From Klebsormidium nitens (taxonomy: Eukaryota; Streptophyta; Klebsormidiophyceae; Klebsormidiales; Klebsormidiaceae), in NCBI GenBank assembly GCA_000708835.1, contig DF237634.1:1-44343 (forward strand): a stretch of DNA of 44,343 nucleotides, in the 5' to 3' direction. The notes below the pieces were generated by a model, which was not told where the DNA came from, made no database searches, and saw only the letters and a list, made by a program, of their open reading frames with translations. This document shows, in pieces, positions 33,236 through 44,343 of the stretch; positions within the stretch are counted from its first letter, which is position 1, and every line of letters starts with the position of its first letter. The position numbers and the translations under genes are program-made.

Positions 33236-33903
33236 GCGCAGGAGTCAACACTCGAGCCTCATTTGGGAGAAGGTTAGTCGGCAAGGGATCTTCATCAGGC
33301 TTGATTTGCTCCGCCATCTTTCGTTTGAACACTCGACATTCGCGAATAGCTTATAATGACAGGCCCACGAGTCGCATGAACATGTACACTCAAGCCGTCA
33401 TGCTGACATAATAACATGGAGGCGACGATCAGAAGAGACTGTGATATCCTCTTTGGAGCTTGAAGAAGTCATATCTGCGGCCTACTTCAAGTTGTCTTTA
33501 CAAGTACTCTGTCTCACACAAGCGGAATGAGTTCGGTTACTCTAGGAGTGTTCCTCAGACATTGAACCTGCCTACTAGTTCCGTCTAAGATCAGGGTTGA
33601 TCAACTCAACCCGAGCTACGCCCCTCTCATTACACCTATCTGCGGTCTACCTAACAGAGCTACATGGTGAGGTTCAAATCCGAGTCAGTCAGCTCCAAAC
33701 ATGCAGCCGGAGTCTTCGCTCAAACAACCCTGTTTCAAACTCTCCTACGAAAAAAGGTACTGCATCTTCCCACCACGACGGCGGCCGCCAAAAATTTTGC
33801 AGTCAAAATGATGGCTGTTCTCTGCTTTAACACTTCTGCCCACTCCACAGCCTCACACTTTCCACACCGTTTCTCTAAGCGTCACGGACACACTTCCAAA
33901 TCT

Positions 33904-35862
33904 CTAGTGGTTCTTGACCATGGACCTCATAATCTGGTCGTTCTTGGAGAGGCCTCCGTTGCCGGTGCCGGAGGGATCCCCCACGGTGTAAGTCGTTCCG
34001 CCCAGGGTGATGGTTCCGGTGAAGGACGCCGACTCGTAGCCGCTCTTGCTCTTGGAGTGAGACGAGAATACCGTGCCGCACGGGGTCGCGTAGGAGTAGT
34101 CGTACGAGCACTTGCTGCAAGAAAAGAACGTCTGCGTTTAGCCCATCAGTATGATCTATCTTCTAAAGCATACACTTGCAATCATTTGATCTTGTTCTGG
34201 AAAGGAACTGTCGGACGGCTTTGAGAGCTTTCGATTGTTAACGACTCTTTGACGGCCAGATCAGCTGAGCGGGCCGCCTACGTCACTTGTCCACTCCACG
34301 TAGACGGCACTCAACGAATGTTCTGCAACGTCTTCGAATCTGTGTCATTTCTACGATGCCAAATTGAGTGTGTAAGTCGGTGCAGGTCCTACTACAGTGC
34401 TTTTACAATCCGTAATTGTTTTCTTTCCTGATCAGACCTCTTAGAACCTGGAACTCTGCGATCAGTACTGGTCACGGATAAGCGACGACGCAACCTGATG
34501 CCTCAACCTCGGCGTAACACTTTGCGCTAAATTGACCGTGCTAAAAGATTCTTCGAAGAACAACGAAGCTGGGCGTATCATACTGTGTGTCATGAGAATC
34601 GATCAAAGCAAACGGGAGGCAATACAAGAGAATGCACAATTCACCTGGAGGAGGCGGTCTGTCCGTTTGCGTTTCCGCTGATGGAAACGGAAGCGGTGGA
34701 GGACGGAACGGAAGACCCCCCGTAACCATAAGAGTACTCCAAGTCCAGCGACGCAGTCACGGAGGCGGACTTCAGGTTCTTGCTGACGTTGACGCCCGTG
34801 GCGTCGGACGTGGAGTACCTGGCGAACGTGACAGGGCCCACTTGAGAATCTCTTACCATTCTTAGTCAGCAGATGAGAAAGAACACATTGTCGATACACA
34901 CAAACGACTTAGAGATATATGGGTATCGGTACGCTTATGGAGATGGTGCGATTCTTTCTGTGATTCTTCGGACTTACAAGATTGAATGTTGAAGCTCGGA
35001 CCACCCGGGACTTGAATTGACTGTCGGAAAGCTGTGGACACTTGACACGCTTACGGTCTACATCTGAAATGGAAGCGATTCCCGAACTCCTCTTCAGGGG
35101 AGGTATAGAAGAATCACCCCCGGGCCCATTTTATTCCGAATCGTCTGAAAAACGAAGTGGCAAGTCGAAACTCATCTCAAAACCCAGAACTCTGCCTTTT
35201 CAGTGGAACTTCCGTAATCTGAAGGCTTGGGTTCCTCGAAATCAATACGCTTGGCCGCAGAAAGTCTTGAGTGAGCGCGCTTCGAAAGAATCGAAACCTG
35301 CTTCTGTTCTGCGGTGCAAGAGAGAAAAGAATACCAGGGACAGGACCGACAAAAACGCTTTCGCGTTTGTCTTACCCCGCGTAGAATCCGGAAGACCCCC
35401 CGCTGGAGCAGTAGTCGAAGCAGCTGACGGACAGGTCGACGTCCGTCGTCTTGGTGGGCTTTCCCGGTTGGTCCTTGGTCATGCCGTCGCTCGCGTACAC
35501 GTTAAGATAGCACGAGCCGCACGTGCCGTACGGCGCGGACGTGTACACGAACGCGGTCTCCGCGGACGACTTGTAGGAGCTGGCGTCAGAGGACGAGGGG
35601 CACGTGGGGGGGTACTGCGCGGCCGCGGGCGCGGCCGCGAGGGCGAAGAGCAGCAGCGGGGCGAAAACGAGAAGGGCTGCCTGCGGAACGGAACGTGCAA
35701 AGGGCCCATCAACAGTCGTTTCAGTGGAAGAGGTTTTCTTGTGTACTTCTGGGCTGTTCGATCTTCCTTTCGGGGTGTCGAGGTTTGCTCTCCGGCCGTC
35801 TAGATGGTTAACATTTCAGGTAGTTCAAGAGCAGAGCGACTCCTTACTTTCCTTGTTGACAT
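33904..35862 (-). CDS. Secreted Ser/Tyr-rich cysteine-containing protein, about 245 aa, four exons
   Basis: Exons 35848-35862, 35376-35680, 34645-34851 and 33904-34114 give one continuous frame ending TAG. The first coding exon is a 15-nt micro-exon (MSTRK) that joins to AALLVFAPLLLFALAAAPAAA. This completes a textbook signal peptide, with cleavage likely after A26 before QYPPTC. The mature protein is rich in Ser, Tyr, Thr and Gly. Its Cys motifs are YGTCGSCYLNVY and SVSCFDYC in exon 2 and SKCSYDYSYATPC at the last junction, and it ends SMVKNH. Exon 3 (FARYSTSDATGVNVSK, then LEYSYGYGG) looks like beta-rich extracellular sequence. I do not recognise the family; a wall or extracellular matrix role is inference. 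The exon 2/exon 3 junction is uncertain: the join used needs an AAG acceptor. An extra small exon around 34977-35030 or the acceptor at 34841 are alternatives that do not keep phase on their own. Confidence 0.7.
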
Positions 35863-38775
35863 CCTTGATCAACGAACCTCACTCTCAATCTTTAGTAGAT
35901 CCGCGTCCTCCGACGACAACGCACGTTAGTTTTAGGGCGAGGAAAAGCCCCTTGAAAGAAAGAAAACGTCTTAAAAGCATAAAGCACGACGGATCGCAAT
36001 TGCAACTTTGCTGCCGGAACCATCACTTCGAGTGACTGAAGGGGAAAAGACGTCACGATGACGGCTCACCTTGGAGTCAAGTGGGCGCCTTCCCTTGGAA
36101 CTAATGGTCTTGCCTGCAGTAGGAAAATGTCATATCTATCAAAGCTGAATCGAACAAGCCTTCAACATGCTTTTGGATCAGAGGACCCACTACTTGGAAC
36201 TCCTGATGGGCCGAGTGCATGCATTTGAGGAGGACGTCTCACTATGATCAGAGGCGATAACGGACGGGAGTTATTCTTCGGATTACTATGTCTGGCTATC
36301 CTCCAAGGGCCCATCACAATACTACACGTGTGGCTGCAGAACCGATCAAACGACTCAACGTCCCCATCCCAGGAGTCTTTACTGCTTACCAGCACAGACA
36401 GTATGCATTCTGTGGCCTACAAAGCAGACGGTGCACAAATTGTGACCTCTTACCACCCCAGCATACCTTTAGCAGCAAGGAAAGTTCTCAACTCTGTCGA
36501 GCTCAGAACGTTCCGGTTTACTCGCTCTGAGCCTGAGTCCAGCTACTAGGCATTGAGGCCAGAAGACACCAGCTTATTGTCAGACAAACACAGACATGCT
36601 TCTCGTCAAATTTCCACACATGTTAATGTTTTGGAACGTGGATACGAATCACTGCAAGAAGGCTCACCGAGCGTCTGCCGGCCCTCTGAAGAGAGCGCAA
36701 CTCCAGCAGCAAGGGACGCCATTTGGGCTGAAGATGGATTCGCCTTCAACAGAAAAGAGAGCGGCAGTAGCGAAGAAGGTCGCTGGAAGCTGTTTAGGTC
36801 AAAGGCAGCTGGCAAGGCTTAGTGATGCAGCGAGCAATTGGGGAGAAGCGGCTGCTGTTGCGAAGGTTTGAAATGTTGGACTGCTTGGAAAAAGGCTCTG
36901 AAAAAGATATGGAACTTGCCTCGCTTTTATACCCGTTTCTGATTGACTGAGGCGGATCTTGGGGCTTGTTATGACCAGGACTGTAGGAATGTAGAGACGC
37001 AGTTCCAGTGACCCACTAAAGAGCAGTCACCTTCGACCCAATGCGACCGGTCTAATGTTGAACGGGACTCACGCTTTGAAGCAGGCCACTGGGCGTGTGC
37101 ATGAGCGCTGTACTGCAAAAGATGGGTGTCAAGCATCTGGGTTGTCTGACCGGTCGTTTGATCAGTTCAGGCAGGTGATCACGGCTGCCCTGCTTCAGTA
37201 CTAGCTGGCTACTCATGGTGTTTGTGGAGTGACGGTAGGTAGTAGGTACCGGCTTATGGGGATCACCTTACATTATTACAATTGGAAGCGCCCGCGGCCA
37301 CATCGGACCTGCATATACGTTTTATGATCACTCGATAATGATTGGCGGCTGTAATTAGTCTAGCAATATAATGGAGCCGCTCGCTAAAAAGGTCCGCATA
37401 CCATGATCGTGTGCCGTTGACCGGCACTGACTGCTGCCCATCGCTAGCTGTGTCTATATACATATCAGTAAATGCTTGATGTTTCTCAAGACTATCAGGC
37501 TCTGCCAATCACAGTGATTGCTTGCCAAAGTTTCAACATTAAAGTCAGGCTTCACTTGAACGCGCCAGCGCGCCGTCCGGCCAGCAACACTCGCGTAAGA
37601 TGTTCTGCATGCTGAGCAGGCGCTTAGAAGTTTGGGGAGCAGTACTGGTCGAGACCAGCGGTCGCAGACCTGTCGACCAGTACAATGCAACGCTGCTTGT
37701 CATCTGAAAGCGAGGGTTTTTCTGGGTTTTTCTGGGATTAGGTATAGCAGGCGCGTCATAAGTTCATAACTTGCATGGCGCGCGGCGGGCGAGTGATCGG
37801 ACTGACGCTAAGTTTGACGGTGCGCCAACCGTCGACACTTCTGCACCCCGTTTCGACACTCCGTCAAGTCCCCGTCATCTGCCGTCATCGTGGGAAAACA
37901 CTTATTGTTTCAATGATGGGGAAGCACTTTCGATCCCCGGGGGGTTGGAAAGCTGAAAGAAAGTGCTCGGGGAACACTAGCTGACCAGGCACTTACGTCA
38001 GTCCATTGAGCGGTCGTGCAGGTCCAGGCTTCAGGTATTTTGGCAGAGCCTAGAGGCAAAGCGCTATGACGTAGCATGCCTGTGCTTGAACTAGAAGCCG
38101 TTATGAAAGGAGCCTCTAGCCATGCCTCGCAGCGCCGGTCCGCTTAATGGAGTGACTGATCCGGACTTGGAAGCTGGCCGGCACTTGTTGGTGTAATATA
38201 GTATAAGATTTTAAAAGGGCAGTCTTTTAGGTACATGCAAAATCAGCAGGAGCTTACGCCGGTCCCACGCCGGTAACATAGACCAGATAAACGTACCTTC
38301 CCTAGTACTCACTATAGCTAGCTGGCATGCATGCTAGGAGCTCAGCTTTAGCAGGCCCATTAACTTAAGGGTTGAGAACAAGAGAGCCTGGTGGAGTGCT
38401 CAAGATTTTGATGCGGACAATTAATCAGAACTTCAAATCACACTTCCAGTACAGCCTGTTCTCGATCAATTCACTAGCACTGCTATCTTCTCATGACGTC
38501 CCGGATTCATTGATTCATCGCCTTCATTGCAAATTTGAGCTAAAACAATGCATGTGCTGCCATACGTTCCGCGCGCCATCAAGGTGCACCATGCGGGACT
38601 GATGCATGGTACTGATACAGGATTTTCGAATGTCGGCCGGATGAGTATGCCTAAGTCTAGTTCACTACATCCTCAGGCAAAAGCTAGATGAAACTCAAGA
38701 AAAATAATAGTAAGGCGCCCAGATAATCATCATCATTATTATGATAGTAAGGCATTAACCGCACTGTGGATCGAC

Positions 38776-38855
38776 GGGTAGGGTTAGTATGGTGGTTAGC
38801 GTGGGTACGGGTGCGAAGCGGGTGTTTCATTTAAGGTTAGGGTTTTTAGTGTTAG
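38776..38855. repeat. Degenerate telomere-like TAGGG motifs
   Basis: GGGTAGGGTTAG (38776-38787) and GGTTAGGGTTTTTAG (from 38835) resemble the plant telomere unit TTTAGGG, but no regular array is present. Confidence 0.3.
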
Positions 38856-39754
38856 TCGGAGCTGACTATCATCTTGGCTTACTAATATTCTTCTTGAGAG
38901 TTATAGAAGCTAGCTTCAGGGCCTCTGTTCAGTCATGAATAGAAGCTAGCGCGGCTCACCCATGCAGATTGAATCCGAGGACCCGGCCGGTAGTAGGATA
39001 GCATTGATTATAGTGATGACAATCAGTGCAAATTCAATATCTTTACGCGCACGGTGGCATGCAAGCGGGGCCCGGCCGTTATTATGGTGAACATGCACCT
39101 GAATGTCTATATGCTTGTCAGGTTGACGAGCTTCGTATAGACCATGACATCGTTTGCGCTGCATGAATTTCAAATCCGATCTTGCACGTTGCTTGCTGTG
39201 CACTCAGACGGTTGAATCTGGCGCTAGCTAGGATTGGGTAAGGTACTATTGTATTAGCTAGCACATGAGTACCAATGATCAAGCTAGCTGCATCATGCAT
39301 TTGAATACGGCTTCAATCAACCTTACCGCGCGATCTCCTAACGTCTGAAAGCCGAGTTGTGCCATGCATGGCGGCAGCTGTGCAGCTATTCTTGCACACG
39401 GGCCCGCCATGTGCAGCGTTGCTCATGATGCATAAAGCTAGTTCAATTGCATCCGGTGACATATGGGGTTCGGGCGGGGTGTTTATTAAACTTACAAAAC
39501 TGTGATCACCATGAAGTGCCCGTGCATCAGTGACCGTTGTGATCCAAGATCTCGTGATCGGTTGGACGGTCGCGAGCTAGATCGATTGTGTGCATCGGTG
39601 CATGTCAGTGCTTCATGGTATATGCTTTGGACATCTTTATACGGTGGAAACGTTTGGCTCGGCCTAGTGACACGGCCGCCCGCTCAGCCCCACTGAATTT
39701 TGGCATGTTGTTCGTTGATTTAAGAGGAACGAGCCGTCGTACGTCAAGGTCAGG

Positions 39755-39787
39755 CTTTAACAACTTTAACAACTTTAACAACTTTAA
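39755..39787. repeat. 9-bp microsatellite, 3.7 copies
   Basis: The unit CTTTAACAA is repeated exactly three times and then begins a fourth copy. On the minus strand it would encode Leu-Leu-Lys repeats in a chance frame. Confidence 0.92.
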
Positions 39788-40940
39788 ATGCAATCCAATC
39801 CGCGCTTTACTTAATTGTGAAGATGCATAGAAGCACATGTAATTTCGATATAAGCGAGGAGCCATCCGATCTTCCTCACATGCAAGCCACTGAACAGTAA
39901 TCATATAACACATTTACCACATGGAAGTCAAGGCTGTTCAGACAACCTCAATCAATGATTTGCAGTCTCAAATCATCGCACAATATTCCAGATCATGTCT
40001 ACACCGACCAGTCGCATGCCCAATCTCGGCACCCTAGCTATCCACCTCCCCAATCGCCTCCTCGCTCAGGATTGTTCGCACAACATCTCCCAAAAAGATT
40101 GCTGAAGCACTCGACCACCACTACCGGCAACACGTCCTTTGACGAGTAATCACACCGTACAATACAGTCCTACTACAGAGTAAGCAAACCTGCTATACCA
40201 AGCCCATGGCCACCACACACCTACAGCCCGTTCGTATACAGTAAGCCAAACACCCAAAGCCTTCCTTATTTCGACTGCTCGAATTTTCAATCTTCAACTT
40301 TCAATCATCTATTCGAACCGGTCTGTACATCCATCTTCATTTCAATCAGGCTGGTCGCTCGACAGCGACTAGCGGGCGGCGTCAGAGTATGACGTGCCCT
40401 CGAGCCAAGCCCAGACTTTCGCAGCCCACCGGGTCCCTTCCGCAGCTGCACAGATGTGCTGGGGATCAGTGCCAGGGTAGAAAGTATGCAACAAGAAGTC
40501 CGCACAGGAGTGGTACCCGCAAATTTGAACGAGAGCCAGGTAAAAGGCGGGAGGAAGATCCTTCAGGAGCTGCAGATGCCTAGGATCTCCAAAGTGTACT
40601 CGTTAAGGATCAAAATGCTTGAACATCCTCAAACAGAAGGCCTTGTCAACAACCGTTTCCTCCTCTAGTTTCTGTCGACGATGGTCAGCCCAATAACTCG
40701 TTCGGGCCTCAGGATCGAGCAGCGGAACAAGCCAAGGACGAGGGTTGGTTGCTGCTAACGGGGTCGAGCCTTGCCTAGCGTAGATTACCGAAGTCCAGTT
40801 TAACGAAAAGCTTTCGCCAAAGCAACGGCCACAAATGAAGGACCAGCGTACATACCCCAGGCCTCGCCCTAGAGACCAAACCACTATCCCGAATTGAACG
40901 CAATCTATATGCCAAGTGCAATCCCCTGATGTTCCGGAAC

Positions 40941-43900
40941 TCACTGCATCGCTCCTGTAATGGCCCCCCCGATTTCACTCGCCAAAAAGTTCCAAAGGGT
41001 TTGCCCCTCCACTTGCGCACATAAATTGGCAAAGCTCGTGTCCCGTAAGGCTCTCTGCAGTCGGTCAGGGCGCTCACCTCTAAGCGCCGCAGCCTCCACC
41101 TTGCGCAGTTTCGCCGCCTTAGCATCCGCGCCGGTCTTCCCGTGCGTTCCAGCGCCTCCCACTCCGTTCTGCTGCCGGCTTACCGCGCCACCTTCGTTGA
41201 CACCATTCCCCGACTCCTTCCCCTTGCCTACCGTCACACCCCCGTTCACGCCCTGACTGCTCGCCACTGCCGCTCCTGACTTGATCGCCACTGCTCCGCT
41301 CTCTTTTTTCGCCTTGGCTTCCTCCTGTAGCTTCTGAAGCGCCAGCATGCAGCACAGCGCCAGCTCATCACCGACTTCACCCCCAAGAGCGTGCCCGCAC
41401 CAGGTGCACGCCGCCACCACCGCAATTGCCGCCTTGCCTTTTCCCTCCTCTAGTTCTTTCCCGTTCGCTTCCCTGCTCGGAACCCCGTTTACCTGAATCC
41501 TGTCCACTTGCGCGATCGCGACCATGTCTGCCGGTCCGCTCGCAGCTTCCTCGATCTCGCACTTGCTTGGTGGGGGGGAAACTGAAACCTCTTTCTTCGG
41601 GTTAGCGAAACCCAGTTGGTTGACCCGGGGGGAAGCTGGGGCTGAGGCCGCGGGGGTGGCAAAGCTTTCGGTGGCGCTGTCGAACCCGTCCAGGTCTTGT
41701 TCCGAGTTAGCCCAACCCAGGCGGTTAACTGGGGGCGCTGCATTCGTTTGGATCGGGCAGTCTTTGGTCGCAGAATCAGACCCATCAGTCGAACCCGTTT
41801 TTGCCAGGTTGGAACCGTTGGGCAAATGAGAGGCTGGGGCGGGGGAGCCTTGTGGGGTGCGGTGCTTTTCGGAGGCTGATTGGAAGCCTTCCGGGCTCTC
41901 TTCCCCATGGTGGCTCCCAATCTGCGAGGTTGTGCTGCCTTGCAGATCAGATGGCGGGGGCTGTGCTGCGCTCGTAAGCGTCGGGAAGTTGGAGGCCTCG
42001 TTGGAACCCAGGTCGAAACTTGAGTGACCGTTAGTAGACTGAGAACTGGGTGCCTTGAGGTTCTGCAGGGGCTTGCCGGCGATGACGTTGGCGGTGGTGT
42101 TGCTTCCAGACTCTGTTACAGGAACATCCGTTGGAGAACGGGACGAACACTTTCAACGTTCAACAAAAGAGTTCAGAACCAAAGCTGCTGAAGATGACCC
42201 AACGAAAGACATCTCAAAGTACTTTTAACATTGACATTGTATGAGGGTTGAGCACAAAAGCTGCTGAAGACGACCCAACAACAGGTGTCCCAAAGTGCAT
42301 TGAAGCACGGCTGAAAATAAATGGGTGATGACCAGGGAAATGGGCAAGCGGTTTAGAAACCTGGGGTCCAAAGTGTTTGGGCAGGAAGAATGTAAATCAC
42401 TTGATCTGTCCGGCCTGTGTTGGTCATCGATCAAGAATGTGGACATGGCGCTGGACTAAGGGACCTGCTAAAGTGCAGGCTTCCCTGGTCCCTTTACCTT
42501 GATATTCTTTGCTGCATCCATCACACTTTCAATCAGATGGACTTGGCGGCAGAGGAAGAACTGGGAACTAATGGCGTCATCCCACCCAGCTAAAGGAAAG
42601 ACTTTGTTCCAGCAGACCTGAGGGAGCAACTTACCACTCTGTCTGCTTTCTCCCACAGGCTGTTTGCCCTCCCTAGGCTTTTCCTGGCGCTCTCTCTCCT
42701 GGACAGCTGTACCACGCCCACCCTTTCCTTCTTCGGGCACAGACCTTTGAACGCCCTCTTTCGCATTCACAGGTTCCCCCGCTGCGCATTTGTCTCCTGA
42801 CCCTTCTTTCTCGGATTGCAGGGTGTGCCTTCCGGCCCCCACTTTGCCCGACCGTGCAGGGAGCGGCAGCAGCCCCCCTTCAAATGAGCCCCCCGGTCTG
42901 TCCGCAAAGATGGGGCCTCTCTTCCATGCATTCCCGCTCGCACCCCCCCTCATTGGACCAGCAAAAGGCAGCCCCCCGTTGACGCTCTCGGGGCTGTTCG
43001 GGAAGGCGTTGAGCACAGAGGTGGGGGTCCTCTCAGGAGACTCCCCGCGATCCTTGCCAGCCTCGGTGTCCACATACCGCTCCTTCTTGGGGGTACTGTA
43101 AGTCTCCGCTGGCACATCCTGGGGGGGAACTTTAGCATGAGCGGCATTCCCCGCAACAAGAGCTGCGTTCTTCTTTCCCTGGACTGGCCCCTCTACCCCC
43201 CCGCTCGCTTGATCATCCTTCCCCTCCTCTAGATCTGCTGCGGCCTTGGTCTTTCGGACCTTGGGTGCAGTCTTCTTGCCAGAGCTCAGGAAGCCCCGCT
43301 TCATTCCCCAGAGAGACGACGAGGCGCGCTTCTTGTCCGGCACCTCTGCAGACGCTGGGACCTTTGCTGACTCCCCCTTCTTGTCCTTCTCTGTCCTGTC
43401 AACTGTTGCCCCCTCTGGCTTCATGTCTCCCTCTGAAGCAGCTTCTTGCCGCTCTGCACTCACTTTGTACGCATTGTCGCATGCACTGTCGTCTGCAGGC
43501 GCTTCAGAGTCGAGTTTGTCCAAACCCTGGTTAGCGATGACCCCACCCCTTGCCACCTCCTGCATTTTACCGCTCTTCCCAGCAACCCCCGGCACAATCC
43601 CAGCTCTCTGAGAAGGACCATTAATTGGAACACCAGCATCTCCAGTTGCGTCCACATTCTTCCCCCCAGCCTTTGGAGACCCTGCTCTGGAGACCTTACT
43701 TCCTCTGATGATTTTGTTTTCCTTGGGAGCCTTCGTTGGTGAACCCTGTCCATCGGAATTGACAGCCTGTCCCCCTTCACCGCCATCTGGCTTGGCAAGG
43801 CTTATCCCCCCTTCACCAGAGCTCACATTGTCTTCCCCCCCTTCTTGCAAGGTACTGTCATCTGATACCCCCTTTTGAGGACTTGCATTGTCCTTCCCCT

Positions 43901-44174
43901 CTTCTCTGCCTACCACATTCACCTTCTGAGAGCTCTCACTGTCCCATGCCCCTTTGACTGCAGACAAATAAGCACCTTGGCCGGTCGTCCAGACTTGCGA
44001 CTCTCCCAGATTGCCAGGTTTCTCCATCTGATGCACTAAATTAACTTCGGTTGATGTTTTGTCTTTTGGAATGCCTTGCCCCCGGCCCCTCCTCCATCTT
44101 CTCAAAGCGCCGACGGCAGCCGCCGCCGCACCCAAGAAGCTCAGCACCACGACAGGATTTTGCGGGACCCCCAT
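40941..44174 (-). CDS. Large disordered protein with N-terminal membrane anchor, 903 aa, two exons
   Basis: Exons 42635-44174 and 40941-42112 join at AGTG|GTAAGT and TAACAG|AG, splitting one Glu codon, and stay open for 903 codons. The start is MGVPQNPVVVLSFLGAAAAAV followed at once by RRWRRGRG, a signal-anchor or membrane-hairpin topology with a basic cytosolic flank. Residues about 40-740 are low-complexity (Gly, Lys, Glu, Pro, Ser) and surely disordered. Near residues 640-690 a short motif recurs, VNRLGWAN and VNQLGFAN. A short ordered part follows, CTWCGHALGGEVGDELALCC (749-768), then LQKLQEEAKAK. The C-terminus (DRLQRALRDTSFANLCAQ ... LWNFLASEIGGAI) looks like a conserved helical end. 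I do not recognise the family. Reading through the intron also stays open to 42468, so a retained-intron isoform of about 568 aa is possible. Confidence 0.75.
42113..42634 (-). other. Intron of the 903-aa gene, partly open in the upstream frame
   Basis: The intron has consensus ends. The upstream frame continues into it for 55 codons to a stop at 42468. That stretch contains WNKVFPLAGWDDAISSQFF, which is more ordered-looking than the rest of the exon, so retention cannot be excluded. Confidence 0.6.
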
Positions 44175-44343
44175 CTTAGCGTATGTTGAGCAGCAACTCT
44201 CTCAAATTGGACAGGCCAGTATTTCCAGTGCCCTAGCGTCTGAGTCTAGACTCTACATTGCGCTTTCGTGGCCGCCACCACGGCCAGCACGCAACTCATC
44301 AGCCTCCATGAACCATCCCCTCCAGACTACACTATACATAGGT
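44175..44343. promoter_or_regulatory. Upstream flank of the 903-aa gene
   Basis: Only 169 bases of 5' flank are in the window. No TATA box is evident at the usual distance; the region should include 5' UTR. Confidence 0.3.

Larger units (their letters stand above)
28245..33903. other. 5.7-kb region without a supportable gene
   Basis: Open frames are short and unrecognised. Examples are 28923-29300 (plus), 30783-31175 (minus) and 32334-32729 (minus). Notable small features are listed separately: a 17-bp tandem duplication, a Pol III-promoter-like cluster and a GC-rich palindrome. Decayed genes may be present, but nothing allows naming them. Confidence 0.45.
35863..40940. other. Five-kb region without a convincing gene
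   Basis: The best candidate coding stretch is 36596-36871 on the plus strand. It is Lys/Ala/Gln-rich (KKAHRASAGPLKRAQ) and has no recognisable family. The rest holds short frames only. From about 38.3 to 39.4 kb the DNA is full of AGCTAGC and CATGCATG words and is compositionally unlike its surroundings. Confidence 0.45.

Noticed and set aside
33664-34224. 186-codon plus-strand open frame
   Set aside because: It is antisense to the last exon of the secreted-protein gene, whose minus-strand reading has coherent Cys and Ser/Tyr patterning.
35042-35803. 253-codon plus-strand open frame
   Set aside because: It is largely the antisense of exon 2 of the secreted-protein gene. Its Arg/Val/Gly-rich composition is typical of a shadow frame in GC-rich coding DNA.
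38760-38860. Interstitial telomere array
   Set aside because: There are only two or three imperfect TAGGG-like words and no tandem regularity.
1-44343. CRISPR array, rRNA operon or intact transposon
   Set aside because: I found no regularly spaced repeats, rRNA signatures, transposase or reverse-transcriptase motifs on either strand.

Overview
The window is eukaryotic nuclear DNA from the green (streptophyte-like) lineage. Its genes are split by spliceosomal introns. Two reconstructed proteins, a DnaJ-type zinc-finger plastid protein and a plant-type TrmO tRNA methyltransferase, read like land-plant/charophyte families. Other signs are a hydroxyproline-rich-type wall protein and a roughly 50% GC genome with long introns. 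A charophyte alga such as Klebsormidium is my best guess, but that is inference. Most short open frames here are chance or antisense shadows. Genes were rebuilt by joining exons at consensus splice sites and checking that phases match.

Layout. (1) 526-3394, minus: five-exon gene for a 166-aa membrane-anchored DnaJ zinc-finger protein. (2) 4425-6961, plus: two-exon gene for a 280-aa putative trihelix/SANT-like nuclear protein with a C-terminal coiled coil. (3) 7863-18051, plus: eight-exon gene for a 490-aa TrmO, the enzyme that N6-methylates t6A37 in threonine tRNA. It has an N-terminal membrane segment, a probable GC-AG first intron, a 5.2-kb third intron, decayed tandem copies of its last two exons, and a 36-codon duplication inside the last exon. 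(4) 18052-24188: about 6 kb with no gene I can support. (5) 24189-about 26735, minus: proline-rich cell-wall/plasma-membrane protein with a 631-base assembly gap, a duplicated cysteine-bearing ectodomain and a C-terminal membrane anchor; related ectodomain fragments lie just upstream (27.1-28.2 kb). (6) 28.25-33.9 kb: no supportable gene, but a Pol III-promoter/tRNA-like relic. (7) 33904-35862, minus: four-exon gene for a small secreted Ser/Tyr-rich protein, with a 15-nt first coding exon. (8) 35863-40940: no convincing gene; simple repeats. (9) 40941-44174, minus: two-exon gene for a 903-aa, mostly disordered, N-terminally membrane-anchored protein.

The genes do not form an operon-like system. 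Themes that recur are local tandem duplication (TrmO exons 7/8, the DIRS motif, wall-protein ectodomains) and extracellular or membrane proteins on the minus strand of the right half. The most unusual object is the 3' end of the TrmO gene, which looks like an exon-duplication array frozen in partial decay. I saw no CRISPR array, rRNA, intact tRNA gene or intact transposon.
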